From PALSA-693 sp963702305 (lineage in GTDB: Bacteria; Actinomycetota; Acidimicrobiia; Acidimicrobiales; Palsa-688), in the NCBI GenBank assembly GCA_963702305.1, contig CAVPBX010000006.1, positions 124,001 through 188,000 on the forward strand: a stretch of 64,000 nucleotides of DNA, given 5' to 3'. Positions 1 through 8,174 of the stretch are shown here, piece after piece. The translations under genes and the position numbers were made by a program. The notes under the pieces were generated by a model, which ran no database searches, was not told the origin of the DNA, and saw only the letters and a program-made list of their open reading frames with translations. Numbering within the stretch: the stretch's first letter is position 1; the number at the start of each line of letters is the position of its first letter.

Positions 1-261
1 CTGTCGGGCGACCAGGCCGGCGTCCATCATCTGGCCGACCAGCCCGCTCACCGTGCTGTTGGCCAGGTGGAGCCGTTCGGCCAGATCCCCGACCCGGACC
101 GGGGCCAGCTCGGCCAGGTTCTGGAGCAGCTCGACCTGGGCCATCGGCAGCGACTCCCAGGGGATGTCCGTGCGAACGCTGGCCCGGAGGGCCCGGCGCA
201 AGCGGAGCACCACCTCGGTGAGCTCGTGGCTCTCCGGACTCGGGGTTGAAGGCGCGGCCAC
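1..261 (-). CDS. MarR-type winged-helix regulator (3' end cut by window)
   Basis: An open minus-strand frame of 87 codons runs off the left edge without a stop. The protein reads VAAPSTPSPESHELTEVVLR at its start, then a helix-turn-helix core with DLAERLHLANSTVSGLVGQM, the usual MarR pattern in which the recognition helix carries STVS. The GTG start at 261 is the first good start. The gene is divergent from an MFS exporter, the classical arrangement in which a MarR repressor controls a drug exporter and senses its substrate. A perfect 7-bp inverted repeat (299-305/317-323) sits in the 75-bp divergent gap and is the likely operator. The ligand-binding dimer part lies outside the window. Confidence 0.8.
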   Translation of the reverse strand, partial: MAAPSTPSPESHELTEVVLRLRRALRASVRTDIPWESLPMAQVELLQNLAELAPVRVGDLAERLHLANSTVSGLVGQMMDAGLVARQ

Positions 262-298
262 CGGCCGATGGTAGGACGAACGCCCGCCGCTAATAGGA

Positions 299-330
299 CG
301 GTAACAAAGTAGTTCGGTTACCGTTATAAT
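299..330 (+). promoter_or_regulatory. Operator-like inverted repeat and -10 box of the MFS gene
   Basis: CGGTAAC at 299-305 is repeated inverted as GTTACCG at 317-323 (7-bp arms, 11-bp spacer). TATAAT follows at 325-330, only 6 bases before the GTG start at 337, so the transcript probably starts at the start codon. A repressor on the repeat would cover the -35 to -10 region. Binding by the divergent MarR protein is inferred. Confidence 0.6.
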
Positions 331-336
331 CTGGGT

Positions 337-1812
337 GTGATCGGTGCGGGATATCTGGCGGGGCTCGGCCGGGAGCGGCCCCGCCCCGATCGGATCCGCC
401 GGTGGCCGGCCGCCTGGCGGTTGGCCGTGGCGACCGTGTGCTTCGGGGCCTTCATGGGCCAGCTCGACGTCAGCATCGTCACCCTTACCTACCGACCGGT
501 GGAGCAGCAGTTCCACGTCGGGCTGGCCGGGGTGGAGTGGGTGTCGCTGGCCTACCTCCTGACCCTGGTGACGCTGCTCGTTCCCGTCGGCCGGCTTTCC
601 GACGTCCACGGGCGCAAGCTCCTCTACCTGTACGGGCTGGTGGTATTCACGGTGGCCTCGGCGGCGTGCGCGGTGGCGCCGTCGCTTGGCGTCCTGGTCG
701 CCTTCCGGGTGTTGCAGGCCGCGGGCGCCGCCCTGCTCCAGGCCAACAGCGTGGCCCTGGTGGCGAGCAGCGCCCCCGGCTCCCGGTTGCGCGGCGCGCT
801 CGGCGCCCAGGCCGCGGCCCAGGCGCTCGGATTGGCGTTGGGACCTACCGTTGGCGGCGCCCTGGTGTCGAGCGTGGGCTGGCGCGGGGTGTACCTGTGC
901 AACGTCCCGGTCGGGGTGGTCGCCCTGGTCGCCGGCATCTACCTCCTGCCGCGGACCCACCACCACAGCCGGCGTCTCCCCGCGGACCGCATCGGCGCCG
1001 GGCTGCTGGCGCTCGCCACCACCGGACTGTTGCTGGCGTTGTCGGCGGCCTCAGGCCTGTCCCTGCCGGAATGGGGCGGCGCGCTCCTGGGCCTCGGGGC
1101 CGTCCTGAGCGGCGGGGCGTTCGTCGCCCACCAGCGGCGGGCCTCTCATCCGCTGGTGGACGCCGCCTTGCTCGCCGACCCGGTCACATCCCGGGGTCTG
1201 CTCGGCGCCCTGACCGGCTACCTGGTGCTCTTCGGTCCGCTGGTGGTGGTGCCGTCGGTGCTGACCGCCCAGGGAGCGTCGGCCCTGCGGGTGGGGCTGG
1301 TGCTCACCGCCCTGCCCGCCGGCTTTGCGTTCGGGGCCACCATCGGCGGTCGTCTGCTGCCCCGCGGCTGGAGCGACCGGGCCCGGGCCACCGTCGGCGC
1401 TTCGGTGAGCGGGATGGCGTTGGTGGCGGCCCTGCTCGGGCCGCTCACCCAGGGGTGGCTGCTGGCGGAATTGGCTGCCGTCGGGCTGGGGCTCGGCACG
1501 TTCACGCCGTCCAACAACGCCCTGATCATGGGCGGTATCCGCCCCGAGCGGTCGGGCACGGGCGGAGGGCTGCTCAACATGACCCGGGCCCTCGGCACCG
1601 CGCTCGGGGTGGCCCTGGTCACGCTCGCCCTCCACCTCGGCGGCCCCTCCGATCATGGTGCCCGCTTGGCGCTCGGCGTGCTGGCGGTCGCCGCCACGGT
1701 GACGGCCTGGACGGGGTGGGCGGGCCGTCAGCGGCGGTGGATCTCGAACGCGGACCGGCGCGCCGCCCGGCGGAGGGCCTGCGCCACCAGCTCGTCTACC
1801 AGCGCCGGATAG
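337..1812 (+). CDS. MFS drug exporter, DHA2 (EmrB/QacA-like) family
   Basis: A 491-residue integral membrane protein, the right length for a 14-helix proton-coupled drug antiporter. After a short basic N-terminus, helix 1 carries FMGQLDVSIV, the loop 2-3 signature is GRLSDVHGRK (motif A), and GLALGPTVGGALV is the antiporter motif C at the end of helix 5. The GTG start follows a TATAAT box by 6 bases with no Shine-Dalgarno, so it is probably leaderless. The 3' end runs convergently about 85 bp into the ddl gene; the last some 25 residues are basic and polar. Substrate unknown. The divergent MarR gene is the probable regulator. Confidence 0.85.
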   Translation: MIGAGYLAGLGRERPRPDRIRRWPAAWRLAVATVCFGAFMGQLDVSIVTLTYRPVEQQFHVGLAGVEWVSLAYLLTLVTLLVPVGRLSDVHGRKLLYLYGLVVFTVASAACAVAPSLGVLVAFRVLQAAGAALLQANSVALVASSAPGSRLRGALGAQAAAQALGLALGPTVGGALVSSVGWRGVYLCNVPVGVVALVAGIYLLPRTHHHSRRLPADRIGAGLLALATTGLLLALSAASGLSLPEWGGALLGLGAVLSGGAFVAHQRRASHPLVDAALLADPVTSRGLLGALTGYLVLFGPLVVVPSVLTAQGASALRVGLVLTALPAGFAFGATIGGRLLPRGWSDRARATVGASVSGMALVAALLGPLTQGWLLAELAAVGLGLGTFTPSNNALIMGGIRPERSGTGGGLLNMTRALGTALGVALVTLALHLGGPSDHGARLALGVLAVAATVTAWTGWAGRQRRWISNADRRAARRRACATSSSTSAG

Positions 1813-2831
1813 GAGATACCCGACGCTTCCCACATCCGGGGGTACATGGAGATGGGCGTGAACCCCGGGATGGTGTTGATCTCGTTGAGCAGCAAACCCC
1901 GTCCGCCTTCCTCGAAGAAGAAGTCGACGCGGGCCATGCCGTCGACCCGCAGCGCCCGGCAGGCGGCGATAGCCAGTCGCCCCATTTCCGTTGCGATGCC
2001 GTCCGGCAGGGCGGCCGGGATCTTCAAGTCGGCCGCTCCGTCGACGTACTTGTCCTCGAAGTCGTAGAAGTCATGGCTGGGGACGATCTCGCCCGGGACC
2101 GACGCCCGCAGCTCGGGCCAGCCCAGCACCCCGATCTCCAGCTCCCGGCCCCGGACGGCCTCCTCGACGATCACGAACTCGTCGAAGCGCCGAGCCAGGT
2201 CGATCGCAGCCGACAGGCCGGCGGCATCGTGGGCTCGGGAGATCCCGATGGACGATCCCATGTTGGCGGGTTTGACGAAGACCGGCCATCCCAGCGTGCC
2301 GCCCACCCGGTCCGCCAGCCGGTGGTCGATCTCGTCTTCCCGGAAAAAGAGGTACCCGGCTTGGGGCAGCCCGGCCGCGGCCAGGAGCGCCTTGGCTAAA
2401 CCCTTGTCCATGGCGGCCGCCGAGCCCGCCACCCCGGCACCGCAGTAGGGCACGCCGGCGACTTCCAGCAGCCCTTGCACCGTTCCGTCCTCGCCCATCG
2501 GACCGTGCAGCAAGGGCAGTACCACCAGGGGGCCGGCGCCCGGCTCGGTCACCGCCTGCACCGGCTCCAGCGCGATCGAGCCACCCTCGGACGGACCCGG
2601 GAGGTCGTCAGGAGACGGCAGGGCCTGGGCCGGCAAGCCGGCCTTCAGGGCCGCGGTGCTGTCCACCCAGCGGCCGTCGGTGGTGATCCCGACCACCCGC
2701 AGGTCATACCGCCGGGGGTCGGCGGCCGCGACGACATGGCGGGCGGAGACGCACGACACCTCATGCTCGGCCGACCGCCCGCCGTAGAGCACCAGCAGGC
2801 GGACACGGGGCTCGGGTGCGGGGCCGGGCAT
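1728..2831 (-). CDS. ddl: D-alanine--D-alanine ligase
   Basis: This ATP-grasp ligase joins two D-alanines for the peptidoglycan stem peptide, in the cytoplasm. The 367 residues match the family. YGGRSAEHE (16-24) is the N-terminal substrate loop with its glutamate, HGPMGEDG (109-116) is the domain-1 signature, KPANMGSSIG (187-196) contains the ATP lysine and serine loop, and NEINTIPG (316-323) holds the metal-binding Glu and Asn. Start ATG at 2831 is supported by a TAGCGT box 8 bases upstream (2840-2845 on the complement). Another cell-wall ligase, murF, lies 3 kb away, but not in an operon with it. The 3' end overlaps the MFS gene convergently. Confidence 0.96.
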   Translation of the reverse strand: MPGPAPEPRVRLLVLYGGRSAEHEVSCVSARHVVAAADPRRYDLRVVGITTDGRWVDSTAALKAGLPAQALPSPDDLPGPSEGGSIALEPVQAVTEPGAGPLVVLPLLHGPMGEDGTVQGLLEVAGVPYCGAGVAGSAAAMDKGLAKALLAAAGLPQAGYLFFREDEIDHRLADRVGGTLGWPVFVKPANMGSSIGISRAHDAAGLSAAIDLARRFDEFVIVEEAVRGRELEIGVLGWPELRASVPGEIVPSHDFYDFEDKYVDGAADLKIPAALPDGIATEMGRLAIAACRALRVDGMARVDFFFEEGGRGLLLNEINTIPGFTPISMYPRMWEASGISYPALVDELVAQALRRAARRSAFEIHRR

Positions 2832-2847
2832 GGCGTTCGACGCTAAC

Positions 2848-4011
2848 TCAGGCCACCGCGGCCGCGAGCGGCGCGCGCAGAGCGGGCGGGTCGACGGTTC
2901 CGATGGCCACGGCCGAGGCGCCGACCCACGACGCCGCCTCCACCAGGGCCGCGGCGACCGGCTTGAGGGCGCGGGGTCCGGCCAGGCTCACCTGGCGGGC
3001 CAGCAGGGTCCCGTTCCGACGAACCGGGTCGACACGACCCACGATGTCGCCGCCCGCCAGGACCGGCATGGTGTAGTAGCCGTGCACCCGTTTGGCTGCC
3101 GGGGTATAGGCCTCGAGCCGATGGGTGAAGTCCCATAGGCGCAGGGTGCGGGGCCGGTCCCAGAGCAACGAGTCAAACGGTGACAGCAGGGTGGTGCGAT
3201 GGAGGCCGCGCCGGCTCAGCCCGGCGAGCGCGTCCGGATCCGCCCACGCCGGCTGGTCCCATCCCTCGACGGCCGCGGGGATCAGGCAGCTCGCCGGTAG
3301 GGCGGCGGCCACGTCCTCGCGGCGCAGCCGGAAGTACTCGGCCAGATCGGCGGCGGTGGCGACACCCAGGCAGGTTGCGGCCCGTTCCACCAGATGGATC
3401 AGGCAGGTGGTGTCATCGGGGTCCATGCCGAGCAGGCGGTCCGGGATCGCCCGCGCCGCCAGGTCGTACACCCGCTTCCAACCCCGGCGGCTGACACATA
3501 CCACCTCGCCCCAATCGAGGAGGAGCTCCACGGCGGTCTTGACCGGCGACCAGTCCCACCACGGGCCTTTGGCCTTGGCCCCACCGAGGTCCGATGCCGT
3601 CATGGGCCCTTCCCGCTCGATGCGGCCGCGAACGGCGGCGATCACGTCGCTGGGAGCGTCCAGTGACCAGCGCCGCTGCTCGCGCAGATGTCGGCGCCGG
3701 AACGCGAACCACGGCCACTCCGATGTGGGCAGGATGCACGCCGCGTGCGCCCAGTACTCAAAGCAGCGGGCCTCGCCGGCCGGGTCGGTGCCCCAGCAAG
3801 CCGCCTCCACCGCGGCTCGGCCGACCGGACCGCACCGGGCATAGCAGACCAGTTCGTGGCTGCGGGCGAGCACCGAGATGGTGTCCAACTGGAGCGCACC
3901 CACCCGGTCCAGCGCGGCGCCCGGATCTCGCGGCTGTTGCCGGCGCCCGAGGAACCCCTGGGCCCGTAACGCCATGCGGCGAGCGTCGTGAGCGGAAATG
4001 GCGTCGGGCAT
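2848..4011 (-). CDS. YcaQ/AlkX-type winged-helix DNA glycosylase family protein
   Basis: The 387-residue protein belongs to the HTH_42/YcaQ family, whose studied members excise alkylated bases or unhook interstrand crosslinks. Near the N-terminus GALQLDTISVLARSHELV contains the catalytic Q-Leu-D motif of the YcaQ (AlkX) branch; AlkZ relatives have Q-x-Q. Later blocks such as FEYWAHAACILP and FDSLLWDRPRTLRLWDF are family hallmarks. I chose ATG 4011 rather than the longer open frame because MPDAISAHDARRMALRAQGF is where homologues usually begin, and because a TACCAT box lies 8 bases upstream (4020-4025, complement). It ends 16 bases before ddl starts, so co-transcription with ddl is possible. 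The exact substrate is unknown. Confidence 0.85.
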   Translation of the reverse strand: MPDAISAHDARRMALRAQGFLGRRQQPRDPGAALDRVGALQLDTISVLARSHELVCYARCGPVGRAAVEAACWGTDPAGEARCFEYWAHAACILPTSEWPWFAFRRRHLREQRRWSLDAPSDVIAAVRGRIEREGPMTASDLGGAKAKGPWWDWSPVKTAVELLLDWGEVVCVSRRGWKRVYDLAARAIPDRLLGMDPDDTTCLIHLVERAATCLGVATAADLAEYFRLRREDVAAALPASCLIPAAVEGWDQPAWADPDALAGLSRRGLHRTTLLSPFDSLLWDRPRTLRLWDFTHRLEAYTPAAKRVHGYYTMPVLAGGDIVGRVDPVRRNGTLLARQVSLAGPRALKPVAAALVEAASWVGASAVAIGTVDPPALRAPLAAAVA

Positions 4012-4407
4012 GACGCTGCATGGTACGAGGGCAGTGGCGGGCGAGCCCTCGGCGCCGCCCGGCCGGTCAGCGCCATTGGCTGACCGACCGGAGGTTGCCA
4101 CCCCCTCGACGTGGGGAGACAGACGGTGTTGTCACCAGGTCGCTGGACCCATCAGCGTCCAAGCAATGCCACGCTCCTGTCGCCTGACGGTCTGCCGAGC
4201 TGAGGCTCGGGGTTGGCGTAGCCGGGATCTGGAGCAACGTGGTCACGGACCGGCCCAACTGGATCGGATCCGGACTGTCCGGAATGGTACCACTCGTCGC
4301 CCCGGCCCTTCCCCGCGCCACGTCTGCACCGCCTCGGCGTAGGCTCGCCGCGGCAACGTCGTCGATGAGGTCCGGAGGGCACTGGTGCGAGAGTCCGCCG
4401 ACGACCC
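4012..4407. other. Divergent intergenic region with a 15-bp palindrome
   Basis: These roughly 400 bases separate the YcaQ-type gene from the first GAF-ANTAR gene. I see no convincing coding frame. It holds the YcaQ -10-like box (4020-4025, complement), a perfect odd palindrome TCCGGACTGTCCGGA at 4269-4283 that may be an operator, and a GGAGGG stretch at 4374-4379 upstream of the GAF-ANTAR start. Confidence 0.5.
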
Positions 4408-5130
4408 ATGGGCCTCGGTCCTCTCTGGCTGGCTCCGGTGACGAGTGATCGTCTGGCTCGCATCCTGAGCCAAGCGACCGCGGCCGACGGCACGGCCGGG
4501 GTGCCGGGCCGCCTCTGCCGGGCGTGCGTCGCAGAGCTGGGGGTGTCGGGGGCCGCGCTGGCCGTGGTCGTGGCGGGCGAACACAAGGGGATCCTGGGGG
4601 CATCCGACGACCGGACGACCGCAGTGGAAGAACTGCAGTTCACTCTGGGGGAGGGCCCGTCATTCGACGCCGCCAGCAGCGGCGAGCCGGTCCTGGAGCC
4701 GTGGCTGGCCGAGTCGGCTCGCTGGCCGGCGTTGGCGCGGGAGGCGGCCCCACTCGGCTTCGCCGCCGCGTTCGGGGTGCCCCTTACGATTGGCGCGGCT
4801 GGTTTCGGTTCTCTCGATCTGTACCTCGATCGACCGGGTCCGCTCGGGGACGGGGTGTTGCCCGACGCCATTCTGGTGGCAGCCGTGGCCACCGTGCTGG
4901 TGGCCACTTCGCTTTCGGAGGTACCGCTGCGGCCCGAGCTGGGGCTGCTGGAAGACCTGGCGGGACACCGCGCCGTGGTCCACCAGGCGGCCGGCATGCT
5001 CTCGGTCCAGTTGGGGATTTCGCTGGCCGAGGGCCTGGTGGCGTTGCGGGCCCGTTCCTACGCCGACGGACGACCGGTCGGGGACCTGGCAACCGAAGTC
5101 GTGTCCCGCCGGCTGCGATTCGAGAAATGA
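4408..5130 (+). CDS. GAF-ANTAR domain protein (RNA-binding antiterminator type)
   Basis: The 240 residues form a GAF sensor domain (about 20-165, with the frequent GEGPSFDAASSGEPVLEPWL ligand-pocket segment) followed by an ANTAR three-helix bundle (about 180-235) reading HRAVVHQAAGMLSVQLGISLAEGLVALRARSYADGRPVGDLATEVV. ANTAR domains bind paired RNA hexaloops and prevent termination. The basic and alanine positions of the helix-1 signature are kept, although the usual QAKG is replaced by QAAG. ATG 4408 is used; GTG 4438 is an alternative. A second gene of the same architecture follows 88 bases later, suggesting duplication or a sensor pair. Confidence 0.85.
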   Translation: MGLGPLWLAPVTSDRLARILSQATAADGTAGVPGRLCRACVAELGVSGAALAVVVAGEHKGILGASDDRTTAVEELQFTLGEGPSFDAASSGEPVLEPWLAESARWPALAREAAPLGFAAAFGVPLTIGAAGFGSLDLYLDRPGPLGDGVLPDAILVAAVATVLVATSLSEVPLRPELGLLEDLAGHRAVVHQAAGMLSVQLGISLAEGLVALRARSYADGRPVGDLATEVVSRRLRFEK

Positions 5131-5218
5131 ACGTTTCTGCCGAGGGAAGACGCTTCCCCGTCCCAGGAGCGCGATCATGTTCGAGTGAGGACGGCCCTGA
5201 CGATTGCGAGGTGATGAC

Positions 5219-5971
5219 GTGTCGGCTCGAGAGGCGCTGATCGCCCGAACCTTCGTCGAGCTGGCCGACACCCTGGTCGAGGGCTACGACGTGATCGACT
5301 TCCTCCACTCCCTCACCGAGCGCTGTGTGACGCTGCTGGACGTGGCCGAAGCCGGGGTGGTGCTGGCGGATGTGCATGGCGAATTGCGCGCCCTGGCATC
5401 GTCCAGTGAACGGATGCGCCTCCTCGAGCTGATCGAGTTGCAACAGCAGGACGGGCCGTGCCTGGACAGCTGGCGGGAGGGGTCCCCGGTCCGGGCAGAC
5501 GACGTGCAGGAAGCCGCGGCCCGGTGGCCGCGCTTCGTCCCGGCCGCGGTCGAGAGTGGGTTCCGGTCGGTCTACGCCCTGCCGTTGCGGTTGCGATCCG
5601 AACGTATCGGGGCCCTCAACCTGTTCTCGGAGCGGACGGGCGGACTGAGCGAAGCAGACGAAGGGCTCGCCCAGGCCCTGGCCGACGTGGCCACCATCGG
5701 CATCCTGCACGAGCGCTTCCTCCGTGAGCACGAGACCCTCGCCGCCCAGCTCCAGACGGCGCTCAACAGTCGGGTCGCCCTGGAGCAGGCCAAGGGCATC
5801 GTCGCCGAGCAGGCGGCGGTGGAGGTCGACGAGGCGTTCAACTTGTTGCGGGCCTACGCCCGCCATCACAACCGACGGCTCGGAGAGGTCGTCAACGATG
5901 TGATCCGCCACGTGGTGTCAGCCGAGCAATTCCGCGTCCGTACCGGCCCGCCCCGACCAAAGCGGTCGTGA
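5219..5971 (+). CDS. GAF-ANTAR domain protein, second copy
   Basis: This 250-residue paralogue of the preceding gene has an N-terminal helix (ARTFVELADTLVEGYDVIDF), a GAF domain (LQQQDGPCLDSWREGSPVRADD marks the pocket) and a C-terminal ANTAR domain with the standard SRVALEQAKGIVAEQAAVEVDEAFNLLRAYAR signature. The canonical EQAKG makes it the better candidate for real RNA binding. GTG 5219 is preferred over an in-frame TTG at 5204 because GAGGTGA (5208-5214) lies just upstream. Its RNA targets are unknown; nothing in the immediate neighbourhood shows an obvious double-hexaloop leader. Confidence 0.88.
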   Translation: MSAREALIARTFVELADTLVEGYDVIDFLHSLTERCVTLLDVAEAGVVLADVHGELRALASSSERMRLLELIELQQQDGPCLDSWREGSPVRADDVQEAAARWPRFVPAAVESGFRSVYALPLRLRSERIGALNLFSERTGGLSEADEGLAQALADVATIGILHERFLREHETLAAQLQTALNSRVALEQAKGIVAEQAAVEVDEAFNLLRAYARHHNRRLGEVVNDVIRHVVSAEQFRVRTGPPRPKRS

Positions 5972-6012
5972 GCCAGTAGGCCGGAGCCCGCTCGGGCTGG
6001 CAAGATCGGGCC

Positions 6013-7341
6013 ATGCGTTGGTCCCCGAAGGCAGTGGCGGCCGCGACCGGCGGTGCCACCGACGGTGGCGGGGACGAGATCTTCGACGGCATTGCCATCG
6101 ACTCGCGCCAACTGCGGCCGGGGGCGCTGTTCGTGGCCATCCGGGGAGAGCGGGACGGACACGACTGGATCGAGGCGGCCGTGGCCGCCGGCGCCGCGGG
6201 GCTACTTCTCGAGCGGGGTCGCCGACCGCTCACCACCGCCCGGCCGGTCATCGAGGTCGACGACACCGCTGCGGCCCTGTTGGCGTTAGGCGGGGCCGCC
6301 CGGGATCGATTGACGGCGAGGGTGATCGGGATCACCGGGTCGGTCGGCAAGACGTCCACCAAGGATCTGGCTGCCGCGGCGCTGGCTGCGGGGGTCCGCA
6401 CGACCGCGAGCGAGAAGTCCTTCAACAACGAGCTGGGGGTACCGCTCACCTTGGCGAACGCCCCGCTCGACACCGCCGCGGCCGTGATCGAGATGGGGGC
6501 GAGAGGCGCGGGACATATCGCCCGGTTGTGCCAGGTGGCCCGGCCCGACATTGGCGTGGTGACGGCGGTGGCGGCCGCCCATACTGCGGCATTCGGCGAT
6601 CTCGAGTCGGTGGCCGCAGCCAAGGCGGAGCTGATCGAGGCCCTCCCCGCCTCGGGCACCGCCATCCTCAACGCCGACGATGGCCGGGTGCTGGCCATGG
6701 CCGATCGGACCGCCGCGGCCCCCCTCACCTACAGCGCCGCCGGCGCGCCCAACGTCGACGTGGCCGCCGAGGACGTCCAGGTAGACGACGATCTCCGGCC
6801 CCGCTTCGAGCTGCGATCGCCGTGGGGGGTCGTCCCCGTGCACCTGGCGGCGCGCGGCCTGCATCAGGTCGGCAATGCCCTGGCCGCGCTCGCGGTCGCC
6901 GGCTGCTGCGGCGTGCCGATCGAGACCGCGGCCACGGCTTTGGCGACGGCTCCGCTGTCGCCCTGGCGGATGGAGCTGGGGCGCACGCCAGCCGGGGCGG
7001 CGATCCTCAACGACGCCTATAACGCCAATCCGGCCTCCATGGCCGCGGCCTTGCACGCCCTGTCCGCGCTCCCCGCCACCCGGCGCATCGCGGTGCTGGG
7101 CGAGATGGCCGAGCTCGGCGACCGGGGCGGCGACGAGCACCGGGCCGTCGCCGCGCTGGCGGCCCGCCTGGGGCTGGAAGTCCTCGCCGTTTCGACCGAC
7201 GCCTACGGCGTCCCTCCGGTGGCCGGGATCGACGCTGCCGTGGCCGCCCTCGGGCCGCTCGGCCCCGGGGACGCGGTGCTGGTCAAGGCCAGCCGGGTCG
7301 CCGCGCTCGAACGACTCGCGGCCCGGCTGGTCGCCGGCTAA
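6013..7341 (+). CDS. murF: UDP-N-acetylmuramoyl-tripeptide--D-alanyl-D-alanine ligase
   Basis: MurF adds D-Ala-D-Ala to the UDP-MurNAc-tripeptide, completing the cytoplasmic peptidoglycan precursor. The 442 residues contain the Mur ligase N-terminal domain (IDSRQLRPGALFVAIRGERDGHDW), the ATP loop ITGSVGKTSTK (107-117), the carbamate/Mg region and the MurF-specific NDAYNANPASM (333-343), which separates it from MurC, MurD and MurE. Usually murF lies inside the dcw division/cell-wall cluster; here it stands alone, so it may be the only copy in a rearranged genome or a second copy. No Shine-Dalgarno is obvious. Its stop overlaps that of the convergent deacetylase gene by the shared tetramer CTAA. 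Confidence 0.95.
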   Translation: MRWSPKAVAAATGGATDGGGDEIFDGIAIDSRQLRPGALFVAIRGERDGHDWIEAAVAAGAAGLLLERGRRPLTTARPVIEVDDTAAALLALGGAARDRLTARVIGITGSVGKTSTKDLAAAALAAGVRTTASEKSFNNELGVPLTLANAPLDTAAAVIEMGARGAGHIARLCQVARPDIGVVTAVAAAHTAAFGDLESVAAAKAELIEALPASGTAILNADDGRVLAMADRTAAAPLTYSAAGAPNVDVAAEDVQVDDDLRPRFELRSPWGVVPVHLAARGLHQVGNALAALAVAGCCGVPIETAATALATAPLSPWRMELGRTPAGAAILNDAYNANPASMAAALHALSALPATRRIAVLGEMAELGDRGGDEHRAVAALAARLGLEVLAVSTDAYGVPPVAGIDAAVAALGPLGPGDAVLVKASRVAALERLAARLVAG

Positions 7342-8174
7342 AGCCGGCGCTGGAGGTCGCGCAGGGCGCGGTAGCCGACCATCTGCACGCCGGCCCGCCC
7401 GGCCAGGACGCGCAAGGAGTCGGCGGTCATCGCCAGGTCGTGGTCGGCCACCCGCGCCGGCCAGTCCGGCGCCACGGCTCGCAACTCGGCCGTGTCCATG
7501 GCTGGGCGCAGGACCACCTCCGTCACGCCCGGCTGCAGGTCGGACAGCAGTTGATCCAGGGCGCTGCGGGTGCTCCGGGAGCGACTCACCCGGACCAGGA
7601 AGTCCGGCGAGACCACTCCCTCGGCCGCGGCCAGCGACCGAAAGGGGAAACCCCACTGATGCTCCGCGGATGCAGCCGGCAGCCGTAGCGGCAGCGCGAA
7701 GTCGACGGCCAGCTCCAGGGCCACGTCGAAGAACTCGGGCCGGAAGTCCAGGGCGCCCAGATGCCCGCTCAGATGGCTTACGTCGAAGCCCCAATAGATC
7801 GCCCGTTCCACCTGGGCCCGGCACTCCCGGCGGACCTCGTCGGTGTCGGCGTGGTCCCACAGGTCCTCGAGGGTCCGCGGGAACCCGCCGTCACCGTCCA
7901 ACAACGACGGGCAGTGGGTGATGGGGCCCCACCGGAACAGGTCGTACTCGGCGTTGAGGGTCAAGTGGACGCCGACGTCCTCCCCACGGTAGCGCGCCGC
8001 CGCCTCGCGTGCCCAGGGGCCGGGAACCACCAGGCCGCCGACCTTTCCCATGCCCTCCCGCAGCGCGCTGTACACGCCCGAGTTGTGGGCGTGGGTCACC
8101 CCCAGTTCGTCGCAGGTGACGATCAACAAGGAGACGTCGGGTGGGTACCCGAGCGCCTCGACGAGGGAGGTCAA
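7338..8174 (-). CDS. YdjC/ChbG-HpnK family carbohydrate deacetylase-like protein
   Basis: The 278 residues match the metal-dependent ChbG/HpnK deacetylase fold: LLIVTCDELGVTHAHNSGVY at the N-terminus, GVHLTLNAE, SHLSGHLG in the middle and TEVVLRPA near the C-terminus. The metal-binding blocks differ from the family's common ADDFG and DSHxHxH: here they read CDELG and SHLSGH, so one histidine position is altered and activity should not be assumed. The start is TTG at 8174, adjoining the stop of the upstream thiolase (8175-8177), so translation is probably coupled. Pairing with a thiolase is unusual; the substrate is unknown. Confidence 0.75.
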   Translation of the reverse strand: MTSLVEALGYPPDVSLLIVTCDELGVTHAHNSGVYSALREGMGKVGGLVVPGPWAREAAARYRGEDVGVHLTLNAEYDLFRWGPITHCPSLLDGDGGFPRTLEDLWDHADTDEVRRECRAQVERAIYWGFDVSHLSGHLGALDFRPEFFDVALELAVDFALPLRLPAASAEHQWGFPFRSLAAAEGVVSPDFLVRVSRSRSTRSALDQLLSDLQPGVTEVVLRPAMDTAELRAVAPDWPARVADHDLAMTADSLRVLAGRAGVQMVGYRALRDLQRRL

